Counted from the stretch's first letter, positions 1 to 9,548 are shown. The stretch: DNA of 56,735 nucleotides from JARRNJ01 sp037385045 (GCA_037385045.1 JARRNJ010000042.1:1-56735); one strand, 5' to 3'. Translations and numbers: made by a program. Notes: a model not told the origin generated them from the letters alone.

Positions 1-1011
1 CCGGTGCGGCCCACCTGCACGTCGATGGCCAGCAGCGTGGTCATTTCCTCCTGGGCCGGAAACTTGTGGGCCAGGGCCCAGCGCGGCGCCCGGCTGACAT
101 AGCCGAGCGTCTCCTGCTGAGCGATGCGGTCCACCTTGTAGACCACCCCGTCCACCTCGTAGGGAAGTTGGTCGCGCCGCGCCAGCATCGACTGGTAATA
201 GTCGTTGCAGCCTTCCCAGCCTTTCACCACCTTGATCTCGGGCGACACCCGCAGCCCCCAGTCCCCGAACTGCTCCAGGATTTCACTGTGCCGGTCGGGC
301 AGCGATCCCCGTTCGACCAGTCCCACGCCGTAACAGTACATTTCCAGCGGGCGGTTTGCGGTCACCCTGGAGTCCAGCTGCCGCAGGCTGCCTGCCGCGG
401 CATTGCGCGGATTGGCGAACGTCTTTTCGCCGTGCTGTTCCTGCCGGCGGTTGAGTCCGGCGAAATTGCGCTTGGACAGAATCACTTCCCCGCGCACCTC
501 GAGCCGCGCGGGGTAGCCCTTGCCCAGCAGGCGCAGCGGCACCGAATCGATGGTGCGGACGTTCTGGGTGACATCCTCGCCGGTGGGTGCCGTCACCGCG
601 GGTGGCGCCGCGCACCAGGACGCCGTGCTCGTAGAGCAGGCTGATCGCCAACCCGTCGAGCTTCGGCTCGGCGGCATAGGTAACCTGTTCCAGGTCCAGG
701 CGCTCGCGCGCGCGACGATCGAAGGCCTGCAATTCCTCTTCGCTGAAGGCATTGCTCAATGACAGCATCGGGACTTCGTGGCGGACCTCGGAGAATGCCT
801 TGAGCGGCGCCGCGCCGACCCGTTGGGTCGGCGAGTCGGGCGTCACCAGGTCGGGATATTCCGCTTCCAGGGCCTCCAGCTCGCGCAGCAGGCGGTCATA
901 CTCGGCGTCCGGAATTTCCGGATTGTCGAGCACATAGTAACGGTAGTTGTGATAGTTGATCTGTTCGCGCAGGGCGGCAGCGCGCTGTTGTTCTTCTTTG
1001 GGAATGGCCAT
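1..1011 (-). pseudogene. ligA: NAD-dependent DNA ligase LigA, 3'-partial and frameshifted
   Basis: LigA seals nicks in duplex DNA using NAD+ during replication and repair. The N-terminal Ia domain and the adenylation domain are visible, including the KLDG motif with the lysine that becomes adenylated. After the residues RGATRGDG the frame breaks. Removing one base from the GGG run at 585-587 restores TTGEDVTQN and an open frame that continues to the window edge, where FPAQEEMTTLLAIDVQVGRTG is read. The start ATG at 1011 gives the usual MAIPKEEQQRAAALR opening. OB-fold, zinc, HhH and BRCT domains lie beyond the edge. The gene follows zipA and smc on the same strand, a common gammaproteobacterial order. 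As ligA is essential, the single extra base is more likely a sequencing error than a true lesion. Confidence 0.93.
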
Positions 1012-1077
1012 AACTGCGTGTTCACCCTGCTGGTGACGGGATGAATTTCAAGCCTCGCCGGGCGCGACGACCGCGCC

Positions 1078-1893
1078 TCACCGCGCCCGGGACCCGGCCA
1101 CACCGGCCTTGCGCGAGAATTCCTGGACCTCTTCGCGCAGGTGACCAATGGTCTGTTTGCTGAGCACGCTGCGTGTCCCGTCGCGCAGCTCGCCGTTGAG
1201 CGCTTGCCTCAACTGCTCGGCGCAGGCGACCAGCGCGTCAAAGGCACGGACCGGCTCCACCGGGCCGGGCAGACGCAGGAACAAGGTCAATCCCGGGGAT
1301 TCGAAGGTCTCCATCTTTTCGAGATCGAACCAGCCGGGCTCGACCAGGTTGGCGGCGCTGAACACCGCCTCGGAGCCCTGCGGCGTGTCCACGTAACGAT
1401 GGAAAATGTTCATGTCCCCGAAGTGCAGATTCGCCGCAGCCAGCGCATCCATCAGCGCCGGACCCGCGAAGCGCATGCCCACGGGAGCGGTCACGTAGAC
1501 GACGACGATCTTTTCGGGCTCCGGAGGGGGCGCCGCGGCCGAGGGCGCCTGTGCCGCTCGGGAAGCGGAGCCGCTGCCATCGGCCGCCGGGGCTCGCCGT
1601 TGCCGTTCGGGGGCCGCTTCGGCGCGGGAGACCTTGACCGGTTCGTGCAGCCACGGCACCGGCGCCTCGTCGGCCACGGACATGCGACTGCCAAGCTCCT
1701 GCAGTTCGCTGTCCACGGCGTCTGGTTCGGCTGGAGACGCCGACGGATCCCGGTCGAGAACGATGCCGGCGCCGGGATCTTCCTCCTCCCAAAGCCTGCG
1801 CCGGGCGCCGCGTTCGCGCAGGCGCCCATAGACATAGATGGCACCGATGATGACGACGCCGATCAGTAACAATATCCAACGGAGTCGATCCAT
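1078..1893 (-). CDS. zipA: Cell division protein ZipA
   Basis: ZipA is an essential membrane anchor that tethers FtsZ to the inner membrane at the division site in gammaproteobacteria. The 271-aa product has one N-terminal transmembrane helix (about residues 4-22, N-out topology in the family). A charged linker rich in Pro, Ala and Glu follows, then a C-terminal ZipA_C FtsZ-binding domain (about residues 135-265) with the typical VVYVTAPVGMRFAG strand and a GDMNIFHR segment. I chose the ATG at 1893 because AGGTGAGG sits six bases upstream and the protein then opens directly with the membrane helix. An in-frame start farther upstream would overlap smc and add a non-homologous arginine-rich stretch. 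It lies between smc and ligA, as in related genomes. Confidence 0.93.
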   Translation of the reverse strand: MDRLRWILLLIGVVIIGAIYVYGRLRERGARRRLWEEEDPGAGIVLDRDPSASPAEPDAVDSELQELGSRMSVADEAPVPWLHEPVKVSRAEAAPERQRRAPAADGSGSASRAAQAPSAAAPPPEPEKIVVVYVTAPVGMRFAGPALMDALAAANLHFGDMNIFHRYVDTPQGSEAVFSAANLVEPGWFDLEKMETFESPGLTLFLRLPGPVEPVRAFDALVACAEQLRQALNGELRDGTRSVLSKQTIGHLREEVQEFSRKAGVAGSRAR

Positions 1894-1972
1894 TGCCTCA
1901 CCTGTCTGGTCCCGCGAATCACCATGCCAGACCGGGATCTCGCCGCCCGGGAAAACAAGGGGCGCAGACGCC

Positions 1973-4900
1973 TTAAGAGGCCGCCATGCGCACCGCCTCC
2001 TCCACGTCCACGGCCACCAGGCGCGATACCCCCGGCTCATGCATGGTCACGCCCATCAGCTGATTGGCCAATGCCATGGTGATCTTGTTATGGGTAATGA
2101 AGATGAACTGCACGTGCTCCGACATCTCGCGCACCAGGTCGCAGAAGCGGCCCACATTGGCATCGTCCAGCGGCGCGTCCACCTCGTCGAGCAGGCAGAA
2201 CGGCGCCGGGTTGAGCTGGAAGATGGCAAACACCAGGGCCACCGCGGTCAGGGCCTTCTCGCCGCCGGAAAGCAGGTGTATTGAACTGTTGCGTTTCCCG
2301 GGCGGGCGGGCCATCACGGTCACCCCGGTATCGAGCAGATCCTCGCCGGTAAGCTCCAGATAAGCGTGCCCGCCGCCGAACAGGCGCGGAAACAGCGCCT
2401 GCAGGCCGCTGTTGACCTGGTCGAAGGTCTCCTTGAAGCGCGTGCGCGTTTCCCGATCGATCTTGCGGATGGCGTTTTCCAGCGTCTCCAGCGCCTCGGT
2501 GACATCGGCATGCTGGGAATCGAGGTATTTCTTGCGCTCGGACTGCTCGGCGAACTCTTCGATGGCCGCAAGATTGATCGGCCCCAGCCGCTGGATGCGC
2601 GTGGCGATGCGCTCCACCTTCTCCCGCCATTCGTCCTCGCCGGCCTCCTCCGGCAGGCCCTGCAGCAGCTCCTGCTGCTCCAGCCCCGTCTCGCGCAGCT
2701 GCTCCTGCAGCGTCTGCAGCCGGACCTTGATCTCCTGCCACCCGAGGCGCGCCTGCTCCAGGATCGAGCGCACCTCCTGCACTTTTTCCTCGGCTCCGGC
2801 ACGGCGCTGCTCGTGCTCGCGCATACCTTCCTCGATTTCCTCCACGTGGCGGCGGGCAGCGCCCAGTTCCCCTTCCACCTGGACGCGCTGCTGCAGCAGC
2901 TCGGCCAGCTCGGCCTCCTGCCGCTGTACAGGTTCTTCGCTGCCGGCCAGGGCTTCGCGCAACTCGTCGCGGCGCCGGGTGAGGCCGTCGAGCTGGTGCT
3001 CGCCGCGTTGCAGACTGCTTTGAGTCGAGGTCTGCTGGCTGTGGAGGGATTCCAGGCGCAGCGCCAGCGCATGGGCCTGTTCGCGATCCGATCGGGCGCG
3101 GGCCCGGGCGTCGTCCAGCGCCGCCCTTAGCTGCTCGCGCTCGGCGCCGAGCCCCTCGCGCTCCTGGGCCAGCCGTTCCATGCGTTCCATGGCCACCGCC
3201 AGACGCGATCGCGCCTCCTGCACGTCCCGGCCATCGGCCTGCTCCTGCAGTTCGAGTTCCTGCAACTCGCGGCGCATGCCGTCCGCGCGGTCTTGGTACT
3301 GTTCGTCGCGCGTGCGTACGGCGCTGAGCTGGGCACGGCACTCGCCGCGGCGGCGGTGGCTTTCGTTCACCTGCTGCTGCGTCGCCTCGCGGCGCTGCTC
3401 CAGCTCGTGCAGCCGGTTGCGTCCCGCCTCCAGCTGCTGCTCCAGCTCACCCACCGCGGCGGCCAGGGCTTCCAGGCGCGACGTCAGCGACTTGATCTCC
3501 TGCTCGCGCGCCAGCACGCCGGCCTTGGAATCGGCATCCCGCGCCACGCGCAGCCAATTGCGCCCGATCCACACGCCGTCGGCTGTCACCACGGATTCGT
3601 GGGCCCCCAGCTGCCCGCGCAAGGCCAGCGCGGCGTTCAGGTCGGCCGCCGCATAGACGCCGCCGAGCAGGGACTCCACCGGCCACGGCGCGCGCACTTT
3701 GCCCGCCAGCGGCGCGCCCGTCTGGCCGCCGCTGACGGCGGCGTTGGCTGCGGCGGTATCGAACACCGCCAACGTGCCGTGCTCCAGGGTATCCAGAACC
3801 TGCGCCACAGCATCCATCCCGGCAACGCACACCGCCTCCAGATTGAAGCCGAGTACCGTTTCCACGGCCCGCTCCCAGCCGGGCTCCACCTCCAGCTCCT
3901 GGGCCAGGCGCGGGGCGCCGGCCAGACCGCGGCCCTCCAGCCACTCGGTCACGGCGCCGTCGGCCTGCCCCAGGGCCGCCTGCTGCAGCGCCTCCAGGGA
4001 GGCCAGCCGCCCGCGGGTGTCCTGTAGCGCACCCCGTTGCCGGTCGAGCTGGCCGTTGAGCTCACGATTATGCTCGCGTAGGTCGCCGATCTGCGCCAGC
4101 ACCTCGTCGAGATTGCGTTGCAGTTCAGCCTCGGCCTCGGCCGCCTGGGCCTCCTCCCGCTCCAGTTCGCGGATCTGCGCGTCCAGGTCATGTTCCGACA
4201 AGGCCTGCAGTTCGTTGCGCAGGCGCCCGCTGCGCTGCTGCAGCTGGACGATGTGCCGCTCCTGATGATCGATGCGGGTGCGCTCCACCTGGACCTCTTC
4301 CGAGGTGCGCGCCGACCGGTCGGTGAACTCGTCCCAGCCCTGCTGCCATTGCTGCATACGCTCGTCGGCCTGGGCCAGCGCATCCTGGGAGGCCTGCTCC
4401 ACTTCCCGCAGCCGGTCCAGGGCCGGTTCGTTCTGTTCCAGGTCAGCAGCCAGTTCCCGCAGCCGGGAACGATCATTGTCGATATGCTGCTGCAGTTCGC
4501 GCCAAGCCTCGTCGATCTGCTGCAGATCCATCTGTTGCTGGCGGCGCATCTCCTTGGCATGCTGGATGCCCTGCTCGACCCGCGCGATTTCGGCCCCCAC
4601 GCCGTAAAAGCGCCCCTGGACCTCGTTGAAGGTATCGCTGGCCCCGGTATGGGCCTCCCGGTCCTTCTCCAGCGCCGCTTCCACCGCCCGCTGCTCGGCC
4701 AGCGCGGCTTCCAGCGCCGTCTCCCGCTCCTTGATCTGCCGCTCCTGGTGCACGGATTGCTGCTGCAGGGCCTGGAGACGCAAGGCAAGCAACTCGCCCT
4801 TGGTGCGGCGCTCCTCCTGCTTCAGCTCCTTGTACTTCTCCGCGGTTCTGGCTTGGCGCTGCAGATGCTGAAGTTGCTTATCAACTTCATCACGTAAGTC

Positions 4901-5485
4901 ATCTAAACGTTCGAGATTTTCCCTAGTATGACGAATACGATTTTCGGTTTCCCGGCGCCGCTCCTTGTACTTGGAAATGCCCGCCGCCTCTTCCAGAAAC
5001 ACGCGCAAGTCCTCCGGTCGCGCTTCGATCAAACGGGAGATCATTCCCTGCTCGATGATGGAATAGCTGCGCGGTCCGAGACCGGTCCCGAGAAAGATAT
5101 CGGTGATGTCGCGACGCCGGCAGCGGGTACCGTTGAGGTAATAGCTGGAGGTACCGTCCCGGGACACTTGGCGCTTGATGGCGATTTCGCTGTAACTGGC
5201 ATACTGGCCACCCACCGATCCGTCGGAGTTGTCGAATACCAGTTCAATGGCGGCGTGTCCCACCGGCTTGCGCGATGTGGAACCGTTGAAGATGACGTCG
5301 GCCATGGAATCGCCGCGCAGGTGCTTGGCCGAGGTCTCACCCATGACCCAGCGCACCGCGTCGATGACGTTGGATTTGCCGCAGCCGTTGGGCCCCACGA
5401 TACCCGACAAATTGCTCGGCAGATGGATGCTGGTGGGATCGACGAAAGACTTGAAACCGGCCAGTTTAACTCTATGTAAACGCAT
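1973..5485 (-). CDS. smc: Chromosome segregation protein SMC
   Basis: SMC is the ATPase of the bacterial condensin complex that organises and segregates the chromosome, acting with ScpA and ScpB. The 1170-aa length is normal. The N-terminal head has the Walker A motif GPNGCGKSN near residue 32 and the phrase FKSFVDPT. Two long Gln/Glu/Arg-rich coiled coils flank a glycine-rich hinge at about residues 500-650. The C-terminal head carries the ABC signature LSGGEKALTAVAL and Walker B FCLLDEVDAPLDDAN. It starts at ATG 5485 and is divergent from queF across 153 bases. It is upstream of zipA on the same strand, with 79 bases between stop and start. This is an SMC rather than the gammaproteobacterial MukB, so the lineage is not an enteric. 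Confidence 0.97.
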   Translation of the reverse strand: MRLHRVKLAGFKSFVDPTSIHLPSNLSGIVGPNGCGKSNVIDAVRWVMGETSAKHLRGDSMADVIFNGSTSRKPVGHAAIELVFDNSDGSVGGQYASYSEIAIKRQVSRDGTSSYYLNGTRCRRRDITDIFLGTGLGPRSYSIIEQGMISRLIEARPEDLRVFLEEAAGISKYKERRRETENRIRHTRENLERLDDLRDEVDKQLQHLQRQARTAEKYKELKQEERRTKGELLALRLQALQQQSVHQERQIKERETALEAALAEQRAVEAALEKDREAHTGASDTFNEVQGRFYGVGAEIARVEQGIQHAKEMRRQQQMDLQQIDEAWRELQQHIDNDRSRLRELAADLEQNEPALDRLREVEQASQDALAQADERMQQWQQGWDEFTDRSARTSEEVQVERTRIDHQERHIVQLQQRSGRLRNELQALSEHDLDAQIRELEREEAQAAEAEAELQRNLDEVLAQIGDLREHNRELNGQLDRQRGALQDTRGRLASLEALQQAALGQADGAVTEWLEGRGLAGAPRLAQELEVEPGWERAVETVLGFNLEAVCVAGMDAVAQVLDTLEHGTLAVFDTAAANAAVSGGQTGAPLAGKVRAPWPVESLLGGVYAAADLNAALALRGQLGAHESVVTADGVWIGRNWLRVARDADSKAGVLAREQEIKSLTSRLEALAAAVGELEQQLEAGRNRLHELEQRREATQQQVNESHRRRGECRAQLSAVRTRDEQYQDRADGMRRELQELELQEQADGRDVQEARSRLAVAMERMERLAQEREGLGAEREQLRAALDDARARARSDREQAHALALRLESLHSQQTSTQSSLQRGEHQLDGLTRRRDELREALAGSEEPVQRQEAELAELLQQRVQVEGELGAARRHVEEIEEGMREHEQRRAGAEEKVQEVRSILEQARLGWQEIKVRLQTLQEQLRETGLEQQELLQGLPEEAGEDEWREKVERIATRIQRLGPINLAAIEEFAEQSERKKYLDSQHADVTEALETLENAIRKIDRETRTRFKETFDQVNSGLQALFPRLFGGGHAYLELTGEDLLDTGVTVMARPPGKRNSSIHLLSGGEKALTAVALVFAIFQLNPAPFCLLDEVDAPLDDANVGRFCDLVREMSEHVQFIFITHNKITMALANQLMGVTMHEPGVSRLVAVDVEEAVRMAAS

Positions 5486-5638
5486 GAAAATCCGACAATA
5501 TTGCCATTGGACCAGTAGGACGGGAGCGACGGGACGCCGCCAGCGCCGGGCAGCGTCGCCGTAGTGTCGAATGAATTCCGATTAGTGTAAAGTACTTTTT
5601 CCCGTTTCCCCGGCGCGGTTGCAGCGCCCCGATCCAAG

Positions 5639-6037
5639 ATGCCTCCCATGCCGACCCGACCCAGCAAAGAATTGGAAACCTTCGACAATCCCAGGCCCGG
5701 GCGGGACTACACCATCCACATCCAGGTGCCGGAATTCACCTGCCTGTGCCCGAAGACCGGGCAGCCAGATTTCGCCGTCATCCACATCCACTACGTTCCG
5801 GATCGCCTGTGCGTCGAGCTCAAGGCACTGAAACTCTACATCTGGTCGTTTCGCGACCAAGGCGCATTCCACGAAGATGTTACCAACCGCATCCTCGACG
5901 ATCTGGTCGGCGCCTGCTCACCCCATTTCATGCGCATCACCGCCGAATTCAATGTCCGCGGCGGCATCTACACCACCGTCACGGCGGAATACCGCAACGA
6001 TACCTGGGTGGCACCGGAACCGGTAACGCTGCCCTGA
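5639..6037 (+). CDS. queF: NADPH-dependent 7-cyano-7-deazaguanine reductase QueF
   Basis: QueF reduces the nitrile of preQ0 to preQ1 with NADPH in queuosine tRNA modification. The 132-aa protein is the short, unimodular form. The nucleophilic cysteine and proton-donor aspartate lie in FTCLCPKTGQPDFA. The QueF motif is present as ELKALKLYIWSFRDQG, followed by the glutamate/histidine pair of the substrate pocket (GAFHEDV). Two start codons are close together, at 5639 and 5648. Neither has a strong ribosome-binding site, so the N-terminus is uncertain by three residues. A D-ribulokinase begins 24 bases downstream and may be cotranscribed. No other queuosine gene is visible in the window. Confidence 0.95.
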   Translation: MPPMPTRPSKELETFDNPRPGRDYTIHIQVPEFTCLCPKTGQPDFAVIHIHYVPDRLCVELKALKLYIWSFRDQGAFHEDVTNRILDDLVGACSPHFMRITAEFNVRGGIYTTVTAEYRNDTWVAPEPVTLP

Positions 6038-6061
6038 GCGGGCCGGCGCGGGATCCCGCCT

Positions 6062-7363
6062 GTGAACGCCGTCGGCTCCCCCCTCCGGTCCGCAGCCGCA
6101 CGGTACCTGGGCGTTGACCTGGGAACGTCCGGGTGTCGCGTCTGCGTTATCGACGACGGCGGTAACGAGCGGGGGATGGCCGAGGCGCCCCTGCCGCCCC
6201 CTGAACGCAGCCACTGGCACAGCGAGCAACTGCCGGAGGTGTGGTGGCGCGCACTGAAGACAGCCCTGCAGGCGTTGTGGCGGCAAGTCGACGGCGCGGC
6301 GGTGCGCTGCGTCGCCATCGACGGGACCTCCGCCACCCTGCTGGCGACCGACGCCGGCGGTCGCCCCCTGGGCCCGGCCTTGATGTACGACGACACCCGG
6401 GCCCGCGCCGCCGCCGAAGCCGTGGCTGCGGTGGCGCCACCCGAAAGCCCGGCTCGGGGCCCCGGCTCAAGCCTGGCGAAGCTGATCTATCTGATGGAAC
6501 AGTATCCCCAGGCGCGTCGCGCCCTGCACCAGGCGGACTGGCTGGCCGGCCGGCTCTGCGGCCGGTTCGGCTTCAGCGACGAAAACAACTGCCTCAAGCT
6601 GGGCTACGATGCGCAGCGGCGCCGCTGGCCCGCGTGGATGGAGCGACTGCCCGTAGCACCAGCCCTGCTGCCGAAAGTGCTGCCACCGGGAACCCTGCTC
6701 GGCTCCATCGACGCGGCGGTCGCGGCTGAGCTCGGCTTGTCGCCGTCGACCCGGGTGGCCACCGGCACCACCGACAGCACCGCTGCCTTCCTCGCCACCG
6801 GGGCCCGGGAACCGGGCGAAGCGGTCACCTCCCTGGGCTCCACGCTGGTGTTGAAAATCGTCGCCGAAAGGCCGCTGTTCTGCGCCGCCCATGGCGTCTA
6901 CAGCCAGCGCCTGGGCGACCTGTGGCTGGCCGGAGGCGCATCCAACAGCGGCGGGGCTGCCCTGCTGCAGTATTTTACCGCCGACGAGTTGCAGCAACTG
7001 ACCCCGCGGCTGCACCCGGAAGCGCCCACGGGGCTGGACTACTACCCTCTCCCGCATTCCGGGGAACGCTTCCCGGTCAACGATCCGGACCTGGCGCCGC
7101 GGCTGGAACCGCGCCCCCGCGACCGGCTGTCGTTCCTGCAGGGTATGCTGGAGGGGATGGCACGCATCGAGGCCCGCGGTTACCGGGTGCTGGAGCAGTT
7201 GGGTGCGCCGGCGCTGACTTCGGTGCGCACCGTTGGCGGCGGCGCCGCCAATCCCGCTTGGCGCCAGATCCGGGAACGGCTGCTCCAGGTCCCGCTGATC
7301 GAGCCGCGGCACAACCAAACCGCCTACGGCGCGGCCCTGCTGGCCAAGCAGGCACTGCAATGA
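6062..7363 (+). CDS. FGGY-family sugar kinase, probable D-ribulokinase (SePSK/AtXK1 type)
   Basis: The 433-aa protein is a FGGY carbohydrate kinase. The phosphate-1 motif is YLGVDLGTSGCRV near residue 15, an IDGTSATLL segment follows, and a second nucleotide motif is TSLGSTLVLK. Its pattern (SSLAKLIYL, QADWLAGRL, NCLKLGYD, GTTDSTAAFLATGA, LDYYPLPHSGERFP, FLQGMLEG) agrees, as I remember it, with the Synechococcus SePSK and Arabidopsis XK-1 proteins. Those phosphorylate D-ribulose to D-ribulose-5-phosphate rather than xylulose. The start is GTG at 6062, 24 bases after queF, so they may form a short operon. It converges with the aminotransferase gene. The nearby cbbY gene acts on a Calvin-cycle sugar phosphate, so a salvage or metabolite-repair role is plausible. 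The substrate is inferred by family only. Confidence 0.82.
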   Translation: MNAVGSPLRSAAARYLGVDLGTSGCRVCVIDDGGNERGMAEAPLPPPERSHWHSEQLPEVWWRALKTALQALWRQVDGAAVRCVAIDGTSATLLATDAGGRPLGPALMYDDTRARAAAEAVAAVAPPESPARGPGSSLAKLIYLMEQYPQARRALHQADWLAGRLCGRFGFSDENNCLKLGYDAQRRRWPAWMERLPVAPALLPKVLPPGTLLGSIDAAVAAELGLSPSTRVATGTTDSTAAFLATGAREPGEAVTSLGSTLVLKIVAERPLFCAAHGVYSQRLGDLWLAGGASNSGGAALLQYFTADELQQLTPRLHPEAPTGLDYYPLPHSGERFPVNDPDLAPRLEPRPRDRLSFLQGMLEGMARIEARGYRVLEQLGAPALTSVRTVGGGAANPAWRQIRERLLQVPLIEPRHNQTAYGAALLAKQALQ

Positions 7364-7382
7364 CACGCTCCGGGAGGCGCGT

Positions 7383-8555
7383 TCAGGCCAGGGTCTCACC
7401 CAACCGACGCACCCCTTCCTCAAGCTTCTCCATGGAGGTGGTATAGGCGAAACGCACCTGGCGGCCGGCGTGATGGGTGCCGAAATCGGTGCCCGGAGTG
7501 AGCGCCACGCCGATGCGTTCCAGCAGCTCCCGGCAGAACCTGAAGCTGTCGTCGGTAAAGCGACCGCAGCCGGCGTACACATAAAAGGCACCGTCGGGCG
7601 TTACCGGCACCTCGAAACCGATCTCCTGCAACGCCGGCACCAGGTAGTCCCGGCGGCGCTGGAACTCCTGCCGGCGCGCCTCCAGAATCGCCAAAGTCTC
7701 GGGCTCGAACGCCGCCAGCGCGGCGTATTGGGCCGGCGTCGGCGCCGACAGAAACAGGTTCTGGGCCAGCTTGTCCAATGCCGGCACGTATTCGGCCGGC
7801 GCGACCACCCAGCCGAGCCGCCATCCGGTCATACCGAAATACTTCGAAAAGCTGTTGATGACGAAGATGTCGTCGGCGACAGCGAGTGCCGAAGTGGATT
7901 CGGTGCCGTAGGTCAGTCCCTGATAAATCTCATCCAGGATCACGTGCACACCGTGTTGCGCCGCATGCTCATGGATGGCACGCAGCTCGCCCGGATCCAG
8001 CAGCGTGCCGGTGGGATTCGACGGCGAGGCCAGCAGAACGGCCCTCGTACGCGCCGACCAATTCTCGCCCAATTGGCGCGCCGTGGGCTGGTAGCCGGTG
8101 CGCGCGGCCACCGGCACCGCCACGGGCACGGCGTCCACCAGGTGCACGAAGTTACGGTTGCACGGGTAGCCGGGGTCGGTCATCAGCACCTCGGCGCCGG
8201 GATCAACCAGCGTCGCCAGCACCAGCTGCAGGGCGCCGGAAGCGCCCGGGGTAACCAGGATGCGCTCCGGATCCACATCCAGGGCGAACTGGCGCTCGTA
8301 AAACTCGGCGATCGCCCGGCGCAACGGCGCCAGGCCGCGGGCCGGCGTGTAATGGGTGCGCCCGTCGCTCAACGCCCGGCGCCCGGCCTCCACTACCGGC
8401 GCCGGCGTGTCGAAGTCCGGCTCCCCCACTTCCATATGAATGATCGAGCGGCCCTGCTCCTCCAGCTCCCGCGCCCGGGCCAGCAGCTCCATGACGCGGA
8501 ACGGCTGGATCCGCGTCATGCGTTCGGCGACCATCGGTTCAGGAGTATCGTTCAT
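7383..8555 (-). CDS. PLP-dependent class I/II aminotransferase
   Basis: A 390-aa fold-type I aminotransferase of the AspC/AlaT-like group. It moves an amino group between an amino acid and a 2-oxo acid. Visible family features are GEPDFDTP, the cofactor-binding SPSNPTG loop, the DEIYQGLTY stretch with the PLP-contacting Asp and Tyr, and SFSKYFGMTGWRLG with the Schiff-base lysine. The C-terminal arginine that binds the substrate carboxylate is probably in the RQVRFAYTTS segment. The gene starts one base after the cbbY stop codon on the same strand, so the two are almost certainly cotranslated. Substrate specificity cannot be read from the sequence. Aspartate, alanine or aromatic amino acids are all possible. 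Confidence 0.88.
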   Translation of the reverse strand: MNDTPEPMVAERMTRIQPFRVMELLARARELEEQGRSIIHMEVGEPDFDTPAPVVEAGRRALSDGRTHYTPARGLAPLRRAIAEFYERQFALDVDPERILVTPGASGALQLVLATLVDPGAEVLMTDPGYPCNRNFVHLVDAVPVAVPVAARTGYQPTARQLGENWSARTRAVLLASPSNPTGTLLDPGELRAIHEHAAQHGVHVILDEIYQGLTYGTESTSALAVADDIFVINSFSKYFGMTGWRLGWVVAPAEYVPALDKLAQNLFLSAPTPAQYAALAAFEPETLAILEARRQEFQRRRDYLVPALQEIGFEVPVTPDGAFYVYAGCGRFTDDSFRFCRELLERIGVALTPGTDFGTHHAGRQVRFAYTTSMEKLEEGVRRLGETLA

Positions 8556-9341
8556 TCACCCCGCTCGTCGTTCGGTCGCGGCGTTGGTGTGCAGGCGCCG
8601 GAGCAGCGGCAGGTCCAGGTAGGTGCCGCCCTCGGCGTTGCCTGCCAGCACCCGAAACGGCCGCCCCGGCTCCCCGAACTGATCGACGACCAGCGCCGCG
8701 CCGGCGAAGTTCTGGCCGCGGGTATAGTCGTTGACCGCCACCACCGTAGTCAGGCCGGCGCCCAGGGAAGCGAGAATGCCATTGTGGGAGTCCTCGAATG
8801 CCAGACAATGGGCGGCATCCAGGCCGAGACCCCGGAGCGCGTACTGGTAGATATCGGGCGCCGGCTTCTTGGCGGGGACGACGTCGCCGGCGGCGACGAG
8901 CTCGAACCAGGATTCGCCGTCAGCGCCCAGGGAATAGCGCAACAGGGCACTGACGTTGGCCGGCGTGGTGGTGGTGGCGATGGCAAGGCGCAGCCCGCCC
9001 GCGCGTGCTTCGCCGAGCAGCCGGCGTACGCCCGGGCGCAGGGGAATCGCCCCCGCCGCCAGCATCGCCGTATAGTGCTCGGTCTTGGCCCGGTGCAGGC
9101 CGGCGATGAACCCATCCAGATCCGCAGGCGCGCGGAACTCGCTGCGAAACCGGTGCAGATAGTGACGAATGCGCTCCTTGCCGCCGGTCACCTCCAGCAG
9201 CCGGCCATAGAGTTCCACCGACCAGTCCCAGTCGAGTCCTGCATCGCGAAAGGCCCGATTGAACGCCACGCGGTGGCCGTCGCGCTCGGTATCGGCCAGC
9301 GTGCCGTCCACATCGAAAATCAATGCCTGGAGTTGATGCAT
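8556..9341 (-). CDS. cbbY: CbbY-like HAD phosphatase (xylulose-1,5-bisphosphate phosphatase family)
   Basis: A 261-aa HAD-superfamily hydrolase with the nucleophile motif LIFDVDGTLADTE, a cap domain containing the CbbY-typical VTGGKERI segment, motif II in IATTTTPANV, the motif III lysine in AAGDVVPAKKPAPD, and motif IV FEDSHNG. The DTERDGHR.AFN.AF and TGGKERI patterns match CbbY of proteobacteria, cyanobacteria and plants. That enzyme removes the Rubisco inhibitor xylulose-1,5-bisphosphate by dephosphorylating it to xylulose-5-phosphate. Other HAD phosphatases such as phosphoglycolate phosphatase lack the TGGKERI cap pattern. It starts at ATG 9341 and is immediately followed by the aminotransferase gene. 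The presence of CbbY implies a Calvin cycle, but Rubisco itself is not in the window. Confidence 0.83.
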   Translation of the reverse strand: MHQLQALIFDVDGTLADTERDGHRVAFNRAFRDAGLDWDWSVELYGRLLEVTGGKERIRHYLHRFRSEFRAPADLDGFIAGLHRAKTEHYTAMLAAGAIPLRPGVRRLLGEARAGGLRLAIATTTTPANVSALLRYSLGADGESWFELVAAGDVVPAKKPAPDIYQYALRGLGLDAAHCLAFEDSHNGILASLGAGLTTVVAVNDYTRGQNFAGAALVVDQFGEPGRPFRVLAGNAEGGTYLDLPLLRRLHTNAATERRAG

Positions 9342-9519
9342 GGGCGGAAAGCGGTTTCAGTGGTCCGGCGGCCTAGGATACCGGAACCCCGACGCGGTTG
9401 CATGGCGCAGCCCGCAGCGCCCACCCGCGGGCCGGCCGGCCCGTGCTTCGGCCGCCCAGCAAGCCGTTGAGACGGCTACGGATTCGGTGGCCGGCGAAGC
9501 GTGCCGTGGGAAGCGTTTG

Positions 9520-9548
9520 TTGCAGCCCCTGGCGTATTTTGATATAGA
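9520..9548 (+). promoter_or_regulatory. sigma70-type promoter for dksA
   Basis: TTGCAG at 9520-9525 and TATAGA at 9543-9548 are separated by exactly 17 bases and lie about 50 bases before the dksA start. The -35 matches 4 of 6 positions and the -10 matches 5 of 6. No experimental support exists here, but position and spacing fit a vegetative promoter well. Confidence 0.6.

Noticed and set aside
7470..9470. 666-codon plus-strand frame over the aminotransferase and cbbY
   Set aside because: Covers two well-supported minus-strand genes. No recognisable protein pattern.
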